Source: Mycobacterium xenopi
GTDB lineage: Bacteria > Actinomycetota > Actinomycetes > Mycobacteriales > Mycobacteriaceae
Length of the DNA stretch: 64,000 nucleotides
Direction: 5' to 3'
Assembly: GCF_009936235.1 (NCBI RefSeq)
Contig: NZ_AP022314.1
Location: forward strand, 620,001 to 684,000
The translations under genes were made by a program, and so were the position numbers. Each line of letters begins with the position of its first letter. The stretch's first letter is position 1. Positions 17,110 through 24,081 of this stretch are shown piece by piece. Below the pieces are notes generated by a model. It searched no databases, was not told where the DNA came from, and saw only the letters and a program-made list of their open reading frames with translations.

Positions 17110-18033
17110 CTATTGGGCACCATCCCCCTCCTGGGTGACCGTCAGGGTGGACCCAGGCACCGCACGCCAACCTAGTTCGCGATGAGCGATCAGATGCTTG
17201 ATCAATAGCTCAGTGGGCCCGGTACAGTGCAAATGAGTGACGACGTGCCACGGCCTATCCAACGGCGTACCGGGTACCGGCAGCTCAATCAGGACACCGG
17301 ACTCCAACTCCTTTTTCACCGCCTGGCGGTGCACTAACGTCACGCCTAATCCCGCGATCGCGCCTGCCACCACCGCCCCATGGGAGCCCAGCACCATCTG
17401 CGGTGGCGAAATCTCCAATTCGCTCAAGAGCATCGCCGTCGTGGCCCGCGTCCCGGAACCCGATTCCCGTAGCAGCCACGTCGCCTCTGCCGGCACGAAA
17501 GATTGCGCTAGCTCCGGCGGTCCGACCACGACGAGTACATTCGGGCTGATCGCTCGCACGTTGATCTGGCGCAGATCGGTCGGCGGGCGCCCGGCAACCA
17601 CAACGTCGACCTCGTGGCGGGCGAGCATCGGCCAGAGCGCGGTTCGCGAGCCGACCTCCAACTCGCACACGACATCGGGGTACTTGGCGGTAAACGAAGC
17701 AAGCAATGCTGGAATCAACAGCTCGCCGGCGGTGGTGACCGCGGCCAACCGGATGGAGCCGTGCTCGGGATCGGCTTCCCCGCGAGCCGCCAGAACCGCC
17801 TCGTGATGCAGACCGAGAATTCGGCGCGCGTACTCGACGTAGCGGTGCCCGGCTGGTGTCAGGCACACGCCGCGGCCGTGCCGGTCGATCAGAGGAACCC
17901 CGACTTCGGCGCTTAGCGCGCTGAGTGCGGACGAGACCGCCGACTCCGTCACCACAAGTCGCTCCGCGGCCCCGCGCACCGATCCCGTGTCGGCCAGCTC
18001 CACCAGAGCGCGCAGCCGAGCAGCGGTGGTCAT
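17110..18033 (-). CDS. cbbR: LysR-family regulator, CbbR type
   Basis: 307 residues with an N-terminal winged helix-turn-helix (about 1-60, SVRGAAERLVVTESAVSSAL) and a periplasmic-binding-like effector domain (about 88-295). It resembles CbbR, the activator of Calvin cycle operons, which senses metabolites such as RuBP or phosphoglycerate; this assignment relies on its place in the cbb island. Its ATG overlaps the cbbX stop as ATGA, so cbbX and cbbR are co-transcribed leftward. CbbR genes usually lie divergent to the operon they control, whereas here the CBB operons lie 5-10 kb away beyond blaI, glcD and a two-component system. Confidence 0.75.
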   Translation of the reverse strand: MTTAARLRALVELADTGSVRGAAERLVVTESAVSSALSALSAEVGVPLIDRHGRGVCLTPAGHRYVEYARRILGLHHEAVLAARGEADPEHGSIRLAAVTTAGELLIPALLASFTAKYPDVVCELEVGSRTALWPMLARHEVDVVVAGRPPTDLRQINVRAISPNVLVVVGPPELAQSFVPAEATWLLRESGSGTRATTAMLLSELEISPPQMVLGSHGAVVAGAIAGLGVTLVHRQAVKKELESGVLIELPVPGTPLDRPWHVVTHLHCTGPTELLIKHLIAHRELGWRAVPGSTLTVTQEGDGAQ

Positions 18034-19034
18034 TGTGGCCCCGGCGGGGCGTGTGCATCATCGAATACCCTGCTTGCCAGGAGGTCGGGCGCCTCGATGG
18101 TGGTCAGCGACGGCAAGTCGGCGGAGCCGTCATCACAGAACAGTCGGCGTGCGTGTCGGAGCCTGGCCCGCTCCAGGGCGTTGCGTACACTGCGGGCGTT
18201 TGCGAACCGGGGCTGTTTGATCCGACGACTCAGATACTCACGCAGCGCTACCCGGGCGTCGTCGGAGAAGGTGTAGCCCAGGTCGGCAGCCATCAGCAAC
18301 GCGATCTCCTCAAGCTCGTTGAGTGTGTAGTCCGGGAACGTGATGTGGTGTGCAATCCGGCTCTGCATCCCGGGGTTTGCCGAGAAGAACGTGTCCATCT
18401 TGTCGGCGTAACCGGCCAAGATCACAACCAGGTCGTCGCGGTTGTTCTCCATCACCTGTAGCAGGATCTCGATCGCCTCCGACCCATAGTCACGTTCGTT
18501 CTCGACCTTGTATAGGTAATAGGCCTCGTCGATGAACAGCACACCGCCCATTGCCCGCTTGATCACTTCTTTGGTCTTGGGCGCGGTGTGGCCGATGTAC
18601 TCGCCGACCAGGTCGTCGCGCGTGACATGGACCAAGTGTCCCCGCCGCAGGTAGCCCAGCCGGTGGAGCAGCTCAGCCATCCGCATCGCCACGGTGGTTT
18701 TGCCAGTTCCCGGGCTTCCGGTGAAGCACATGTGCAGCGTGGGTTGCTGCGCGGTGATGCCGAACCGGGCACGTGTCTTGTCGACTAGCAGCAGGGCCGC
18801 GATCTCGGCGACCCGGGTCTTGACCGGTTGGAGCCCGACGAGTTCGCGATCGAGCTTGTCCAGCACCTCATCGACGCCGGACTGCCTGCGCGCTTCCGCG
18901 AGGTCCACCACCGCGTCGGCGGGCAGGGCCGCGACATCCGGCTGCGCTTGCTTTGCCTCCAACTGTGGTCCGGATATCGAACCGCCGCTGAAACCGAAGG
19001 ACCGACGTGGGGTCTGCGAGATTGGGTCGCTCAT
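18030..19034 (-). CDS. cbbX: CbbX-type rubisco activase (AAA+ ATPase)
   Basis: Hexameric AAA+ motor that releases inhibitory sugar phosphates from red-type (form IC/ID) rubisco. In this 334-residue protein Walker A is at about 106-113 (GSPGTGKT), the pore loop with Tyr-Ile-Gly at about 146-148 (GEYIGHTAPKT), Walker B at about 165-171 (VLFIDEA), and arginine-finger residues in NARSVRNALERARLRHARR. EccA proteins of ESX systems share this ATPase domain but have a long TPR N-terminus that is missing here, which supports CbbX. The start at 19034 has a -10-like TACGGT seven bases upstream. No rubisco gene is present in the window, so its client must be elsewhere or absent. Confidence 0.85.
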   Translation of the reverse strand: MSDPISQTPRRSFGFSGGSISGPQLEAKQAQPDVAALPADAVVDLAEARRQSGVDEVLDKLDRELVGLQPVKTRVAEIAALLLVDKTRARFGITAQQPTLHMCFTGSPGTGKTTVAMRMAELLHRLGYLRRGHLVHVTRDDLVGEYIGHTAPKTKEVIKRAMGGVLFIDEAYYLYKVENERDYGSEAIEILLQVMENNRDDLVVILAGYADKMDTFFSANPGMQSRIAHHITFPDYTLNELEEIALLMAADLGYTFSDDARVALREYLSRRIKQPRFANARSVRNALERARLRHARRLFCDDGSADLPSLTTIEAPDLLASRVFDDAHAPPGPQ

Positions 19035-19041
19035 CGTCTGC

Positions 19042-19047
19042 ACCGTA
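19042..19047 (-). promoter_or_regulatory. Possible leaderless -10 for cbbX (TACGGT)
   Basis: TACGGT fits TAnnnT and is seven bases from the cbbX ATG. No ribosome binding site lies at normal distance. An alternative promoter nearer the 19206-19247 inverted repeat is possible. Confidence 0.4.
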
Positions 19048-19205
19048 GCTCCGAGAGATTCGATTGGGTCATCAAGGCGCACGCATGGGTCCGGGATTCG
19101 AGGACCGAATCTGCCGGGCCGGATCGGCTTCGGGCAGCCGGACTTAAAACCCAGTTGCGCCCTGTCATACCCGAATAGTCCCACGTCACCATGAACATGT
19201 CTATT

Positions 19206-19247
19206 GAGAATCAACCCTTAATAGTAAAGTAAATAGTTGATATTCTC
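19206..19247. promoter_or_regulatory. AT-rich inverted repeat between cbbX and the BlaI-like gene
   Basis: Arms GAGAATCAAC (19206-19215) and GTTGATATTCTC (19236-19247) match except for two extra bases in the right arm. The 20 bases between them are very AT-rich for this genome. The right arm contains TATTCT, a plausible -10 for the BlaI-like gene. Candidate operator for that repressor or for the LysR protein. Confidence 0.45.
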
Positions 19248-19332
19248 ACCCAAGGCGCCCACCACCTGGGTGAGGCTGTAGCTGCCCGGCCGTCAGTAGC
19301 GTCCACCCTGGGGCCAGGAGGTGACCGCAGGC

Positions 19333-19791
19333 ATGGCCAAGTGGGCGCTGATGGGACACCTAGAGCGCGCAGTGATGGAGCAGCTGTGGTCGGCATCCGA
19401 GCCCCAGACGGTCCGCCAAGTATATGAGGGACTATCGGAGCGCCATCTGGCTTACACCACGATCATGACGGTGCTGCGGCGGTTGACTACCAAAAACCTT
19501 GTCGTGCAGTATCGCGACGGTCGGGCCTACCGGTATGCGCCCGCGCATAGCCGCGAGGACTTGGTCGCCGAGCTGATGCTCGATGCGCTGCACCAGACCG
19601 CCGATGCATCCGAAGAGCGCACGGCGGCCATCCTTCACTTCGTCGAACTTGTCGGGGCTGACGAAGCGTGCGCGCTCCGTAACGCGCTTGTCTCAGTCTC
19701 AAGTGATCGCTGCATCACCCCAGCGGGGCGGTTGTCGTCACTGCACGAGTTGGACGCCGCCGGCGAGTTTTCGGCCGAAACGCAGGATTAG
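19333..19791 (+). CDS. BlaI/MecI/CopY-family transcriptional repressor
   Basis: 152 residues. The winged helix-turn-helix fills the N-terminal 80 residues (LERAVMEQLW, QTVRQVYEGLSERHLAYTTI, MTVLRRLTTKNLVVQ), followed by a dimerisation helix region. Closely resembles mycobacterial BlaI (Rv1846c type), but no beta-lactamase or BlaR sensor is present; the partner gene is an FAD oxidase four bases downstream, so this copy probably controls that gene. The ATG at 19333 has AGGAGG 11 bases upstream; a GTG at 19321 sits inside that ribosome binding site and is less likely. Confidence 0.85.
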   Translation: MAKWALMGHLERAVMEQLWSASEPQTVRQVYEGLSERHLAYTTIMTVLRRLTTKNLVVQYRDGRAYRYAPAHSREDLVAELMLDALHQTADASEERTAAILHFVELVGADEACALRNALVSVSSDRCITPAGRLSSLHELDAAGEFSAETQD

Positions 19792-19794
19792 GCC

Positions 19795-21162
19795 GTGGGC
19801 GCTGATGTGCTGGCCAGCCTGATCGCAGAGCTGCCGGACGGGATGGTGGTCTCCGACCCGGCGGTCACCGAGGGCTATCGGCAAGACCGCGCCTTCGACC
19901 CGTCGGCGGGCAAGCCGCTGGCCGTGGTGCGGCCCCGGCGCACCGAAGATGTGCAGACCGTGCTGCGCTGGGCCAGTGCCAACCGGATACCGGTGGTCAC
20001 CCGCGGTGCGGGCACCGGACTGTCCGGCGGGGCGACCGCGCTCGACGACAGCATCGTGCTCTCGATGGAGAAAATGCGCGAGATCACCGTCGACCCACTC
20101 ACCCGGACCGCGGTGGTTCAGCCCGGCCTGCTCAACGCCGAGGTGAAAAAGGCCGTCGCCGAGTACGGGCTGTGGTATCCGCCCGACCCGTCGTCGTATG
20201 AGATCTGCAGCATCGGCGGCAATATCGCCACCAACGCCGGCGGGCTGTGCTGTGTGAAATATGGAGTCACCGCCGACTACGTACTGGGCCTGCAGGTGGT
20301 GCTGGCCGACGGCACCGCGGTGCGGCTGGGCGGGCCGCGGCTCAAAGACGTCGCAGGGCTTTCGCTGACCAAGCTGTTCGTGGGCAGCGAGGGCACGCTG
20401 GGTGTCATCACCGAGGTGACGCTGCGGCTGCTGCCTGCACAACCTGCGTCGAGTGTCGTGGTGGCCACCTTCGCGTCGGTCCAGGCCGCCAGCGACGCGG
20501 TGCTCGGGGTCACCCGCCGGATCCGCCCCGCGATGTTGGAGTTTATGGACTCGGTGGCGATCAACGCCGTCGAGGACAACTTCCGCATGGGTCTGGACCG
20601 CGAGGCCGCCGCCATGGTGCTCGCCGGCTCCGACGAGCGTGGACGTGCCGGAGCGGAGGACGCCACGCTGATGGCGAACGTGTTCGCCGAACACGCAGCC
20701 AAGGAAGTGTTCACCACCGACGATCCGCAGGAGGGCGAGGCATTCGTCGCCGCTCGCCGGTTTTGCATCCCCGCGGTCGAAGGCAAGGGATCGCTGTTGC
20801 TGGAAGATGTAGGAGTGCCGCTGCCGGCGCTGGGCAAGCTGGTCACCGGAATCGCGCGCATCGCCGCCGAACGTGAACTGATGATCTCGGTGATCGCGCA
20901 CGCCGGAGACGGCAACACCCACCCGCTGATCGTCTACGACCCCACCGACGCCGCGATGATGCAGCGCGCCCATCTGGCGTTCGGGGAAATCATGGAGCTG
21001 GCCATCGGCCTGGGTGGCACGATCACCGGCGAGCACGGCGTCGGCCGGCTGAAGCGGCCGTGGCTGGCCGGCCAGATCGGTCCGGACGCCATGGCGCTGA
21101 ACCAGCGGATCAAGGGCGCGCTCGACCCACTGGGCATCCTCAACCCCGGCGCGGCGATCTGA
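19795..21162 (+). CDS. FAD-linked oxidase, GlcD/D-lactate dehydrogenase family
   Basis: 455 residues. N-terminal PCMH-type FAD domain (VTRGAGTGLSGGATAL at about 66-82, IGGNIATNAGGLCCVKYG, GSEGTLGVITEVTLRL) and C-terminal FAD-oxidase domain ending in GGTITGEHGVGRLK. Members oxidise 2-hydroxy acids such as glycolate or D-lactate and pass electrons to quinone or a partner. Resembles Mtb Rv1257c. In a Calvin cycle setting glycolate is the expected substrate, since rubisco oxygenation leads to 2-phosphoglycolate; this is inference. GlcE and GlcF partners are absent. Starts at GTG 19795, four bases after the repressor stop, so probably an operon. Confidence 0.82.
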   Translation: MGADVLASLIAELPDGMVVSDPAVTEGYRQDRAFDPSAGKPLAVVRPRRTEDVQTVLRWASANRIPVVTRGAGTGLSGGATALDDSIVLSMEKMREITVDPLTRTAVVQPGLLNAEVKKAVAEYGLWYPPDPSSYEICSIGGNIATNAGGLCCVKYGVTADYVLGLQVVLADGTAVRLGGPRLKDVAGLSLTKLFVGSEGTLGVITEVTLRLLPAQPASSVVVATFASVQAASDAVLGVTRRIRPAMLEFMDSVAINAVEDNFRMGLDREAAAMVLAGSDERGRAGAEDATLMANVFAEHAAKEVFTTDDPQEGEAFVAARRFCIPAVEGKGSLLLEDVGVPLPALGKLVTGIARIAAERELMISVIAHAGDGNTHPLIVYDPTDAAMMQRAHLAFGEIMELAIGLGGTITGEHGVGRLKRPWLAGQIGPDAMALNQRIKGALDPLGILNPGAAI

Positions 21163-21211
21163 CGCGCCCGGCGCCGAGGCATGACGTTTTCGGCCTGGGG
21201 AGGAGATCGGT

Positions 21212-21304
21212 GATGTGGCTCTGGCGGCGACGGGAACGCCACAGATGGTCTCCAAACTATGCCCTACCCACCGGTTGGCGCTTCACAAACCACCGAAGCA
21301 GTTG
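21212..21304 (+). CDS. Possible 30-residue small protein
   Basis: A short open frame (MWLWRRRERHRWSPNYALPT and ten more residues) starts at an ATG preceded by GGGGAGGAG at a spacing compatible with a ribosome binding site, about 50 bases after the FAD oxidase. Composition is rich in Trp and Arg. There is no homology I can recognise; it may simply be untranslated tail sequence before the convergent kinase gene. Confidence 0.22.
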
Positions 21305-21325
21305 ACGACACCATGAGGGCTAACG

Positions 21326-22585
21326 TCAGCGCGTTGTCAGCGGGATGGTCGCCGTGACCGTTGTGCCGGATCCGGCGCGTGAGCGGATGTGCAGTTGGCC
21401 GCCGACGAGTTCAGCGCGTTCGGCCATCGACAACAGGCCGTAGCCGCCCATCTCGTCACCGCCCAGCGGTTGCTCTGAGGTGTTGAAACCGATCCCGTCG
21501 TCGGCGATTTCAAGCCGGGCGGTACCACCGTCCACACTGAAGCACAGCCGTGCCGTTTTCGCATTGGCGTGTTTCACCACGTTCTGCAAGCATTCCTGGG
21601 CGATGCGGTAAAGCGCGAGTTCAATGTGCTCGGGCAATCGGGTATCGTCCAGCTCCACTTCCAGGTCGATCTGGGGAATCGAGCGGGCGAGGCTGGCCAA
21701 TCCGCCTGCGAGGCCGAGATCGTCGAGAACTGGCGGCCGCAGCCCGCGAATGGCCGCACGGGCCTCCAGCAACGTCGATTCGACGAGTTCACGTGCCGCG
21801 TCGAGTTGTGCGGATGCCCCGGCCTGGTCATCGCGCATGGCCCGCGCCGCGGCATCGAGCCGATACGCGAGCGTGATCAGCCGTTGCGTGATGCCGTCGT
21901 GAATGTCGGACGCCAGCCGGCGGCGCTCGATCTCTTGAGCCTCGATCACTTGCTCGACGAAGTTCTCATGCGCGCGCTCGCGGGCCACCAACTGACGATG
22001 CAGTCGCGCCTGGTGCAGTGCCCCGGCGATGAGCCGGCCGATCACCAGCAGCAGCTCGACGTCGCGCCATGTGAACTCACACCGATTAACCGTGTGCACC
22101 TCAAGCACTCCGACGAGTCCGCCCAGTTTGGTCTCCATTGGGATTGACACCACCGACGCAAAATCTGGCCCGGGCAGGGATTCGATTGCCAGGTACCGCG
22201 GGTCGGATTGCTTGGCGTCGCTGATCACGGCAGGCTGGCGGCGGCTGGCCACCCAGCCCGAGATGCCGCATCCCAACGGCAATCGGACCTGTCCGACCTG
22301 ACGGTCGAACGGCGGTGTGGCACCGGCCAGGGTCAGCGAACGGCCGGTATCGTCGAGCACGTGCACCAAACACACGTCGGTGCCGGTGGCCTCGGTGATC
22401 ATTCGCGCCGCCGCCGCGGCGAGCGGCTCGACTTCCGGCCCGTTCGACGCGGCCCGGATCAATTCGCGCAGCAATGCGAGTTCACGGTCGGCGCTCACAA
22501 GGTCATGCACAGCTTTGGGGCTGTCGCTGCACCATTCCTGGGCCGCCGCAGTTCGCGCCGGTACGTGCGCGGCCGGATTCGTCAC
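21326..22585 (-). CDS. Sensor histidine kinase with GAF domain (NarL-type partner)
   Basis: 419 residues. A single GAF domain (about 50-195), then HisKA_3 dimerisation with the phospho-acceptor histidine at about residue 229 (LASDIHDGITQRL), then a HATPase_c domain (VVKHANAKTARL, EIADDGIGF, GGYGLLSMAERAELVGG). No transmembrane segment is seen, so it senses a cytosolic signal. It resembles the DosS/DosT class but has one GAF rather than two, and no heme ligand can be assigned. Its GTG start overlaps the response-regulator stop as GTGA, so the pair is co-transcribed leftward, divergent from rpe. It may sense redox or a metabolite and control the CBB operons. Confidence 0.85.
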   Translation of the reverse strand: MTNPAAHVPARTAAAQEWCSDSPKAVHDLVSADRELALLRELIRAASNGPEVEPLAAAAARMITEATGTDVCLVHVLDDTGRSLTLAGATPPFDRQVGQVRLPLGCGISGWVASRRQPAVISDAKQSDPRYLAIESLPGPDFASVVSIPMETKLGGLVGVLEVHTVNRCEFTWRDVELLLVIGRLIAGALHQARLHRQLVARERAHENFVEQVIEAQEIERRRLASDIHDGITQRLITLAYRLDAAARAMRDDQAGASAQLDAARELVESTLLEARAAIRGLRPPVLDDLGLAGGLASLARSIPQIDLEVELDDTRLPEHIELALYRIAQECLQNVVKHANAKTARLCFSVDGGTARLEIADDGIGFNTSEQPLGGDEMGGYGLLSMAERAELVGGQLHIRSRAGSGTTVTATIPLTTR

Positions 22586-23250
22586 TGGTATATGCCTTCT
22601 CGCAGCGCAGTGGCCACCGCACTGGTGCGATCGGTAACCCCCAGCTTGCGGTAGATCGAACGGAGGTGAGTCTTGACCGTCTCGTCGCCGATCACCAGCT
22701 TCTTGGCGATGGCGCGGTTGGACAGGCCGGACACCATGTAGGACAGGATCTCGCTTTCCCGAGGCGTCAAGCCCTGGCGGGCACCGGGCCAGAACTCGTC
22801 GCGCTGAATGCGTGCGGCGGTGTCGACCGATCTGGCCGCCATCGCGGGGTCGATCGCAGTCTGGCCTTCGCCAACTCGTTCCAGTTGCCGGACCAGCTCT
22901 TCGCTACCAATGCTCTTGAGCAAGTAGCCCGACGCCCCGACCCGCAATGCCTGGAACAAATATTGCTCGTCGTCATACACCGACAGCATCACTATCTTGC
23001 GCTGCGGATCACGTTGGTGCAGAGCCAAACACAGGTCCAGTCCGCTGGAGTCCTTCATGCGAATGTCGCATAGCACCACGTCGGGGTCGAGGCTCTCAAC
23101 AACTTTCAGCGCCTGTTCAGCTCCCACGGCGTGCCCGACGACGCGCACCCGGCTGGCAAAGCCGGCCAGCATCGCCTTGAGACCCTCAATGACCACTTCG
23201 TGGTCATCAACCAATACAACTCGTACCGGACGCGTGACTTCCGTCACCAT
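22582..23250 (-). CDS. LuxR/NarL-family response regulator
   Basis: 222 residues. Receiver domain with acidic pair at about 15-16 (VVLVDDHEVVIEGL), phosphorylation site Asp62 (VVLCDIRMKDSSG) and the usual threonine position occupied by Ser (IVMLSVYDDEQY). C-terminal LuxR helix-turn-helix at about 150-215 (LTPRESEILSYMVSGLSNRA, VKTHLRSIYRKLGV). The start is ATG 23250 with a TATGGT -10 six bases upstream, suggesting a leaderless message. Precedes its kinase with overlap. Divergent from the rpe-tkt-prk-cbbY operon, with a C5-N5-G5 palindrome between them, so direct control of both is plausible. Confidence 0.88.
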   Translation of the reverse strand: MVTEVTRPVRVVLVDDHEVVIEGLKAMLAGFASRVRVVGHAVGAEQALKVVESLDPDVVLCDIRMKDSSGLDLCLALHQRDPQRKIVMLSVYDDEQYLFQALRVGASGYLLKSIGSEELVRQLERVGEGQTAIDPAMAARSVDTAARIQRDEFWPGARQGLTPRESEILSYMVSGLSNRAIAKKLVIGDETVKTHLRSIYRKLGVTDRTSAVATALREGIYQ

Positions 23251-23256
23251 GCCCAC

Positions 23257-23262
23257 ACCATA
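23257..23262 (-). promoter_or_regulatory. Likely leaderless -10 for the response regulator (TATGGT)
   Basis: TATGGT fits TAnnnT and is six bases from the ATG at 23250, with no ribosome binding site between. The C5-N5-G5 palindrome lies 75 bases upstream of this start. Confidence 0.45.
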
Positions 23263-23324
23263 TAGGCGGCCCGTCGTGCCGTCATCCGGCTTTCGCGCCT
23301 GGCGCGGCATCTACCCCAGTCAAT

Positions 23325-23339
23325 CCCCCGCGCAGGGGG
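23325..23339. promoter_or_regulatory. Inverted repeat CCCCC-GCGCA-GGGGG upstream of rpe
   Basis: Perfect five-base arms around a five-base spacer, followed by A. A third half-site TCCCC at 23344-23348 makes a second overlapping inverted repeat with GGGGA. Lies 56 bases upstream of rpe and 75 upstream of the divergent response regulator. The same architecture occurs before gap. Candidate operator for the adjacent LuxR-type regulator or another factor. Confidence 0.55.
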
Positions 23340-23394
23340 AACCTCCCCAGAGATTCGCTCCCTAGCATCGGCGGTGACGCGAGGAGGAATTGGA

Positions 23395-24081
23395 GTGGGT
23401 ACGCGCGCGCCGATGGTTGTTGCTTCAGTGCTGCCGGCAGACTTTTCGGAACTCGGCCAGCAAGTCAAGCTACTGGAGAAGGCCGGTGTGGACCGGATTC
23501 AATGGGACGTGATGGACGGCCGTTTCGTGCCGAACCTGACCTTCGGGCCCGACGTCATCGCCGCCAATCGGGGGCATGTCACGCTCGGTTTCGAGGCGCA
23601 CTTGATGGTCGAGGATCCCGATCCCATGCTGTCGAGGTGGGTCGAAGCCGGTTGTGAAATCGTCATCGTGCACGCTGAGGCTACTCGGCATCTGCACCGC
23701 ACATTGTCTGCGATTGCCGACCTGGGTGCGCGGCCGGGTGTCGCGTTGAACCCATCTACACCGCTGGAAGCGGTGACCAATGTGTTGCATATGGTTGACT
23801 TGCTGCTGGTGATGACGGTCAACCCGGGATTCGGTGGCCAGCGGTATCTGTCTGAGATGGAATGCAAGATTTCGGCGGCTCGCGCCGAAATCGACCGTCG
23901 CGGTTTGAAAATCGAACTCGAAGTTGACGGTGGCATTGGTGCAGCCACAATCGGTGCCGCCGCTCGTGCGGGTGCGGATGTGTTCTGCGCCGGCTCGGCC
24001 TTGTTCGCCGGCCCAGGCACGATGGCCCAGCGCGTGGCGGCTTTGCGCGACGCGGCCACCGCGGGAATGGAGACCTGGTGA
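23395..24081 (+). CDS. rpe: Ribulose-phosphate 3-epimerase
   Basis: Interconverts ribulose 5-phosphate and xylulose 5-phosphate in the Calvin and pentose phosphate cycles. 228 residues forming a TIM barrel with all signature segments: IQWDVMDGRFVPNLTFG (metal-binding Asp), HLMVEDPDPML, VMTVNPGFGGQ and LEVDGGIG. The start is a GTG at 23395 with GAGGAGGAAT upstream; the frame opens seven codons earlier but without a ribosome binding site. First gene of a tight four-gene operon with tkt, prk and cbbY (cbbE in CBB nomenclature). Confidence 0.95.
   Translation: MGTRAPMVVASVLPADFSELGQQVKLLEKAGVDRIQWDVMDGRFVPNLTFGPDVIAANRGHVTLGFEAHLMVEDPDPMLSRWVEAGCEIVIVHAEATRHLHRTLSAIADLGARPGVALNPSTPLEAVTNVLHMVDLLLVMTVNPGFGGQRYLSEMECKISAARAEIDRRGLKIELEVDGGIGAATIGAAARAGADVFCAGSALFAGPGTMAQRVAALRDAATAGMETW

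Noticed and set aside
18030..19034. Reading the AAA+ protein as an ESX EccA component
   Set aside because: No TPR N-terminal region and no ESX genes nearby. The length and CBB neighbours fit CbbX.
19333..19791. A beta-lactamase regulatory locus based on the BlaI-like protein
   Set aside because: No blaC or blaR-type gene is adjacent. The only coupled gene is an FAD oxidase.
19738..21255. A 505-codon minus-strand open frame opposite the FAD oxidase
   Set aside because: Composition is histidine- and arginine-rich with no recognisable domain, typical of antisense frames in high-GC genes. The plus-strand frame has clear FAD motifs.
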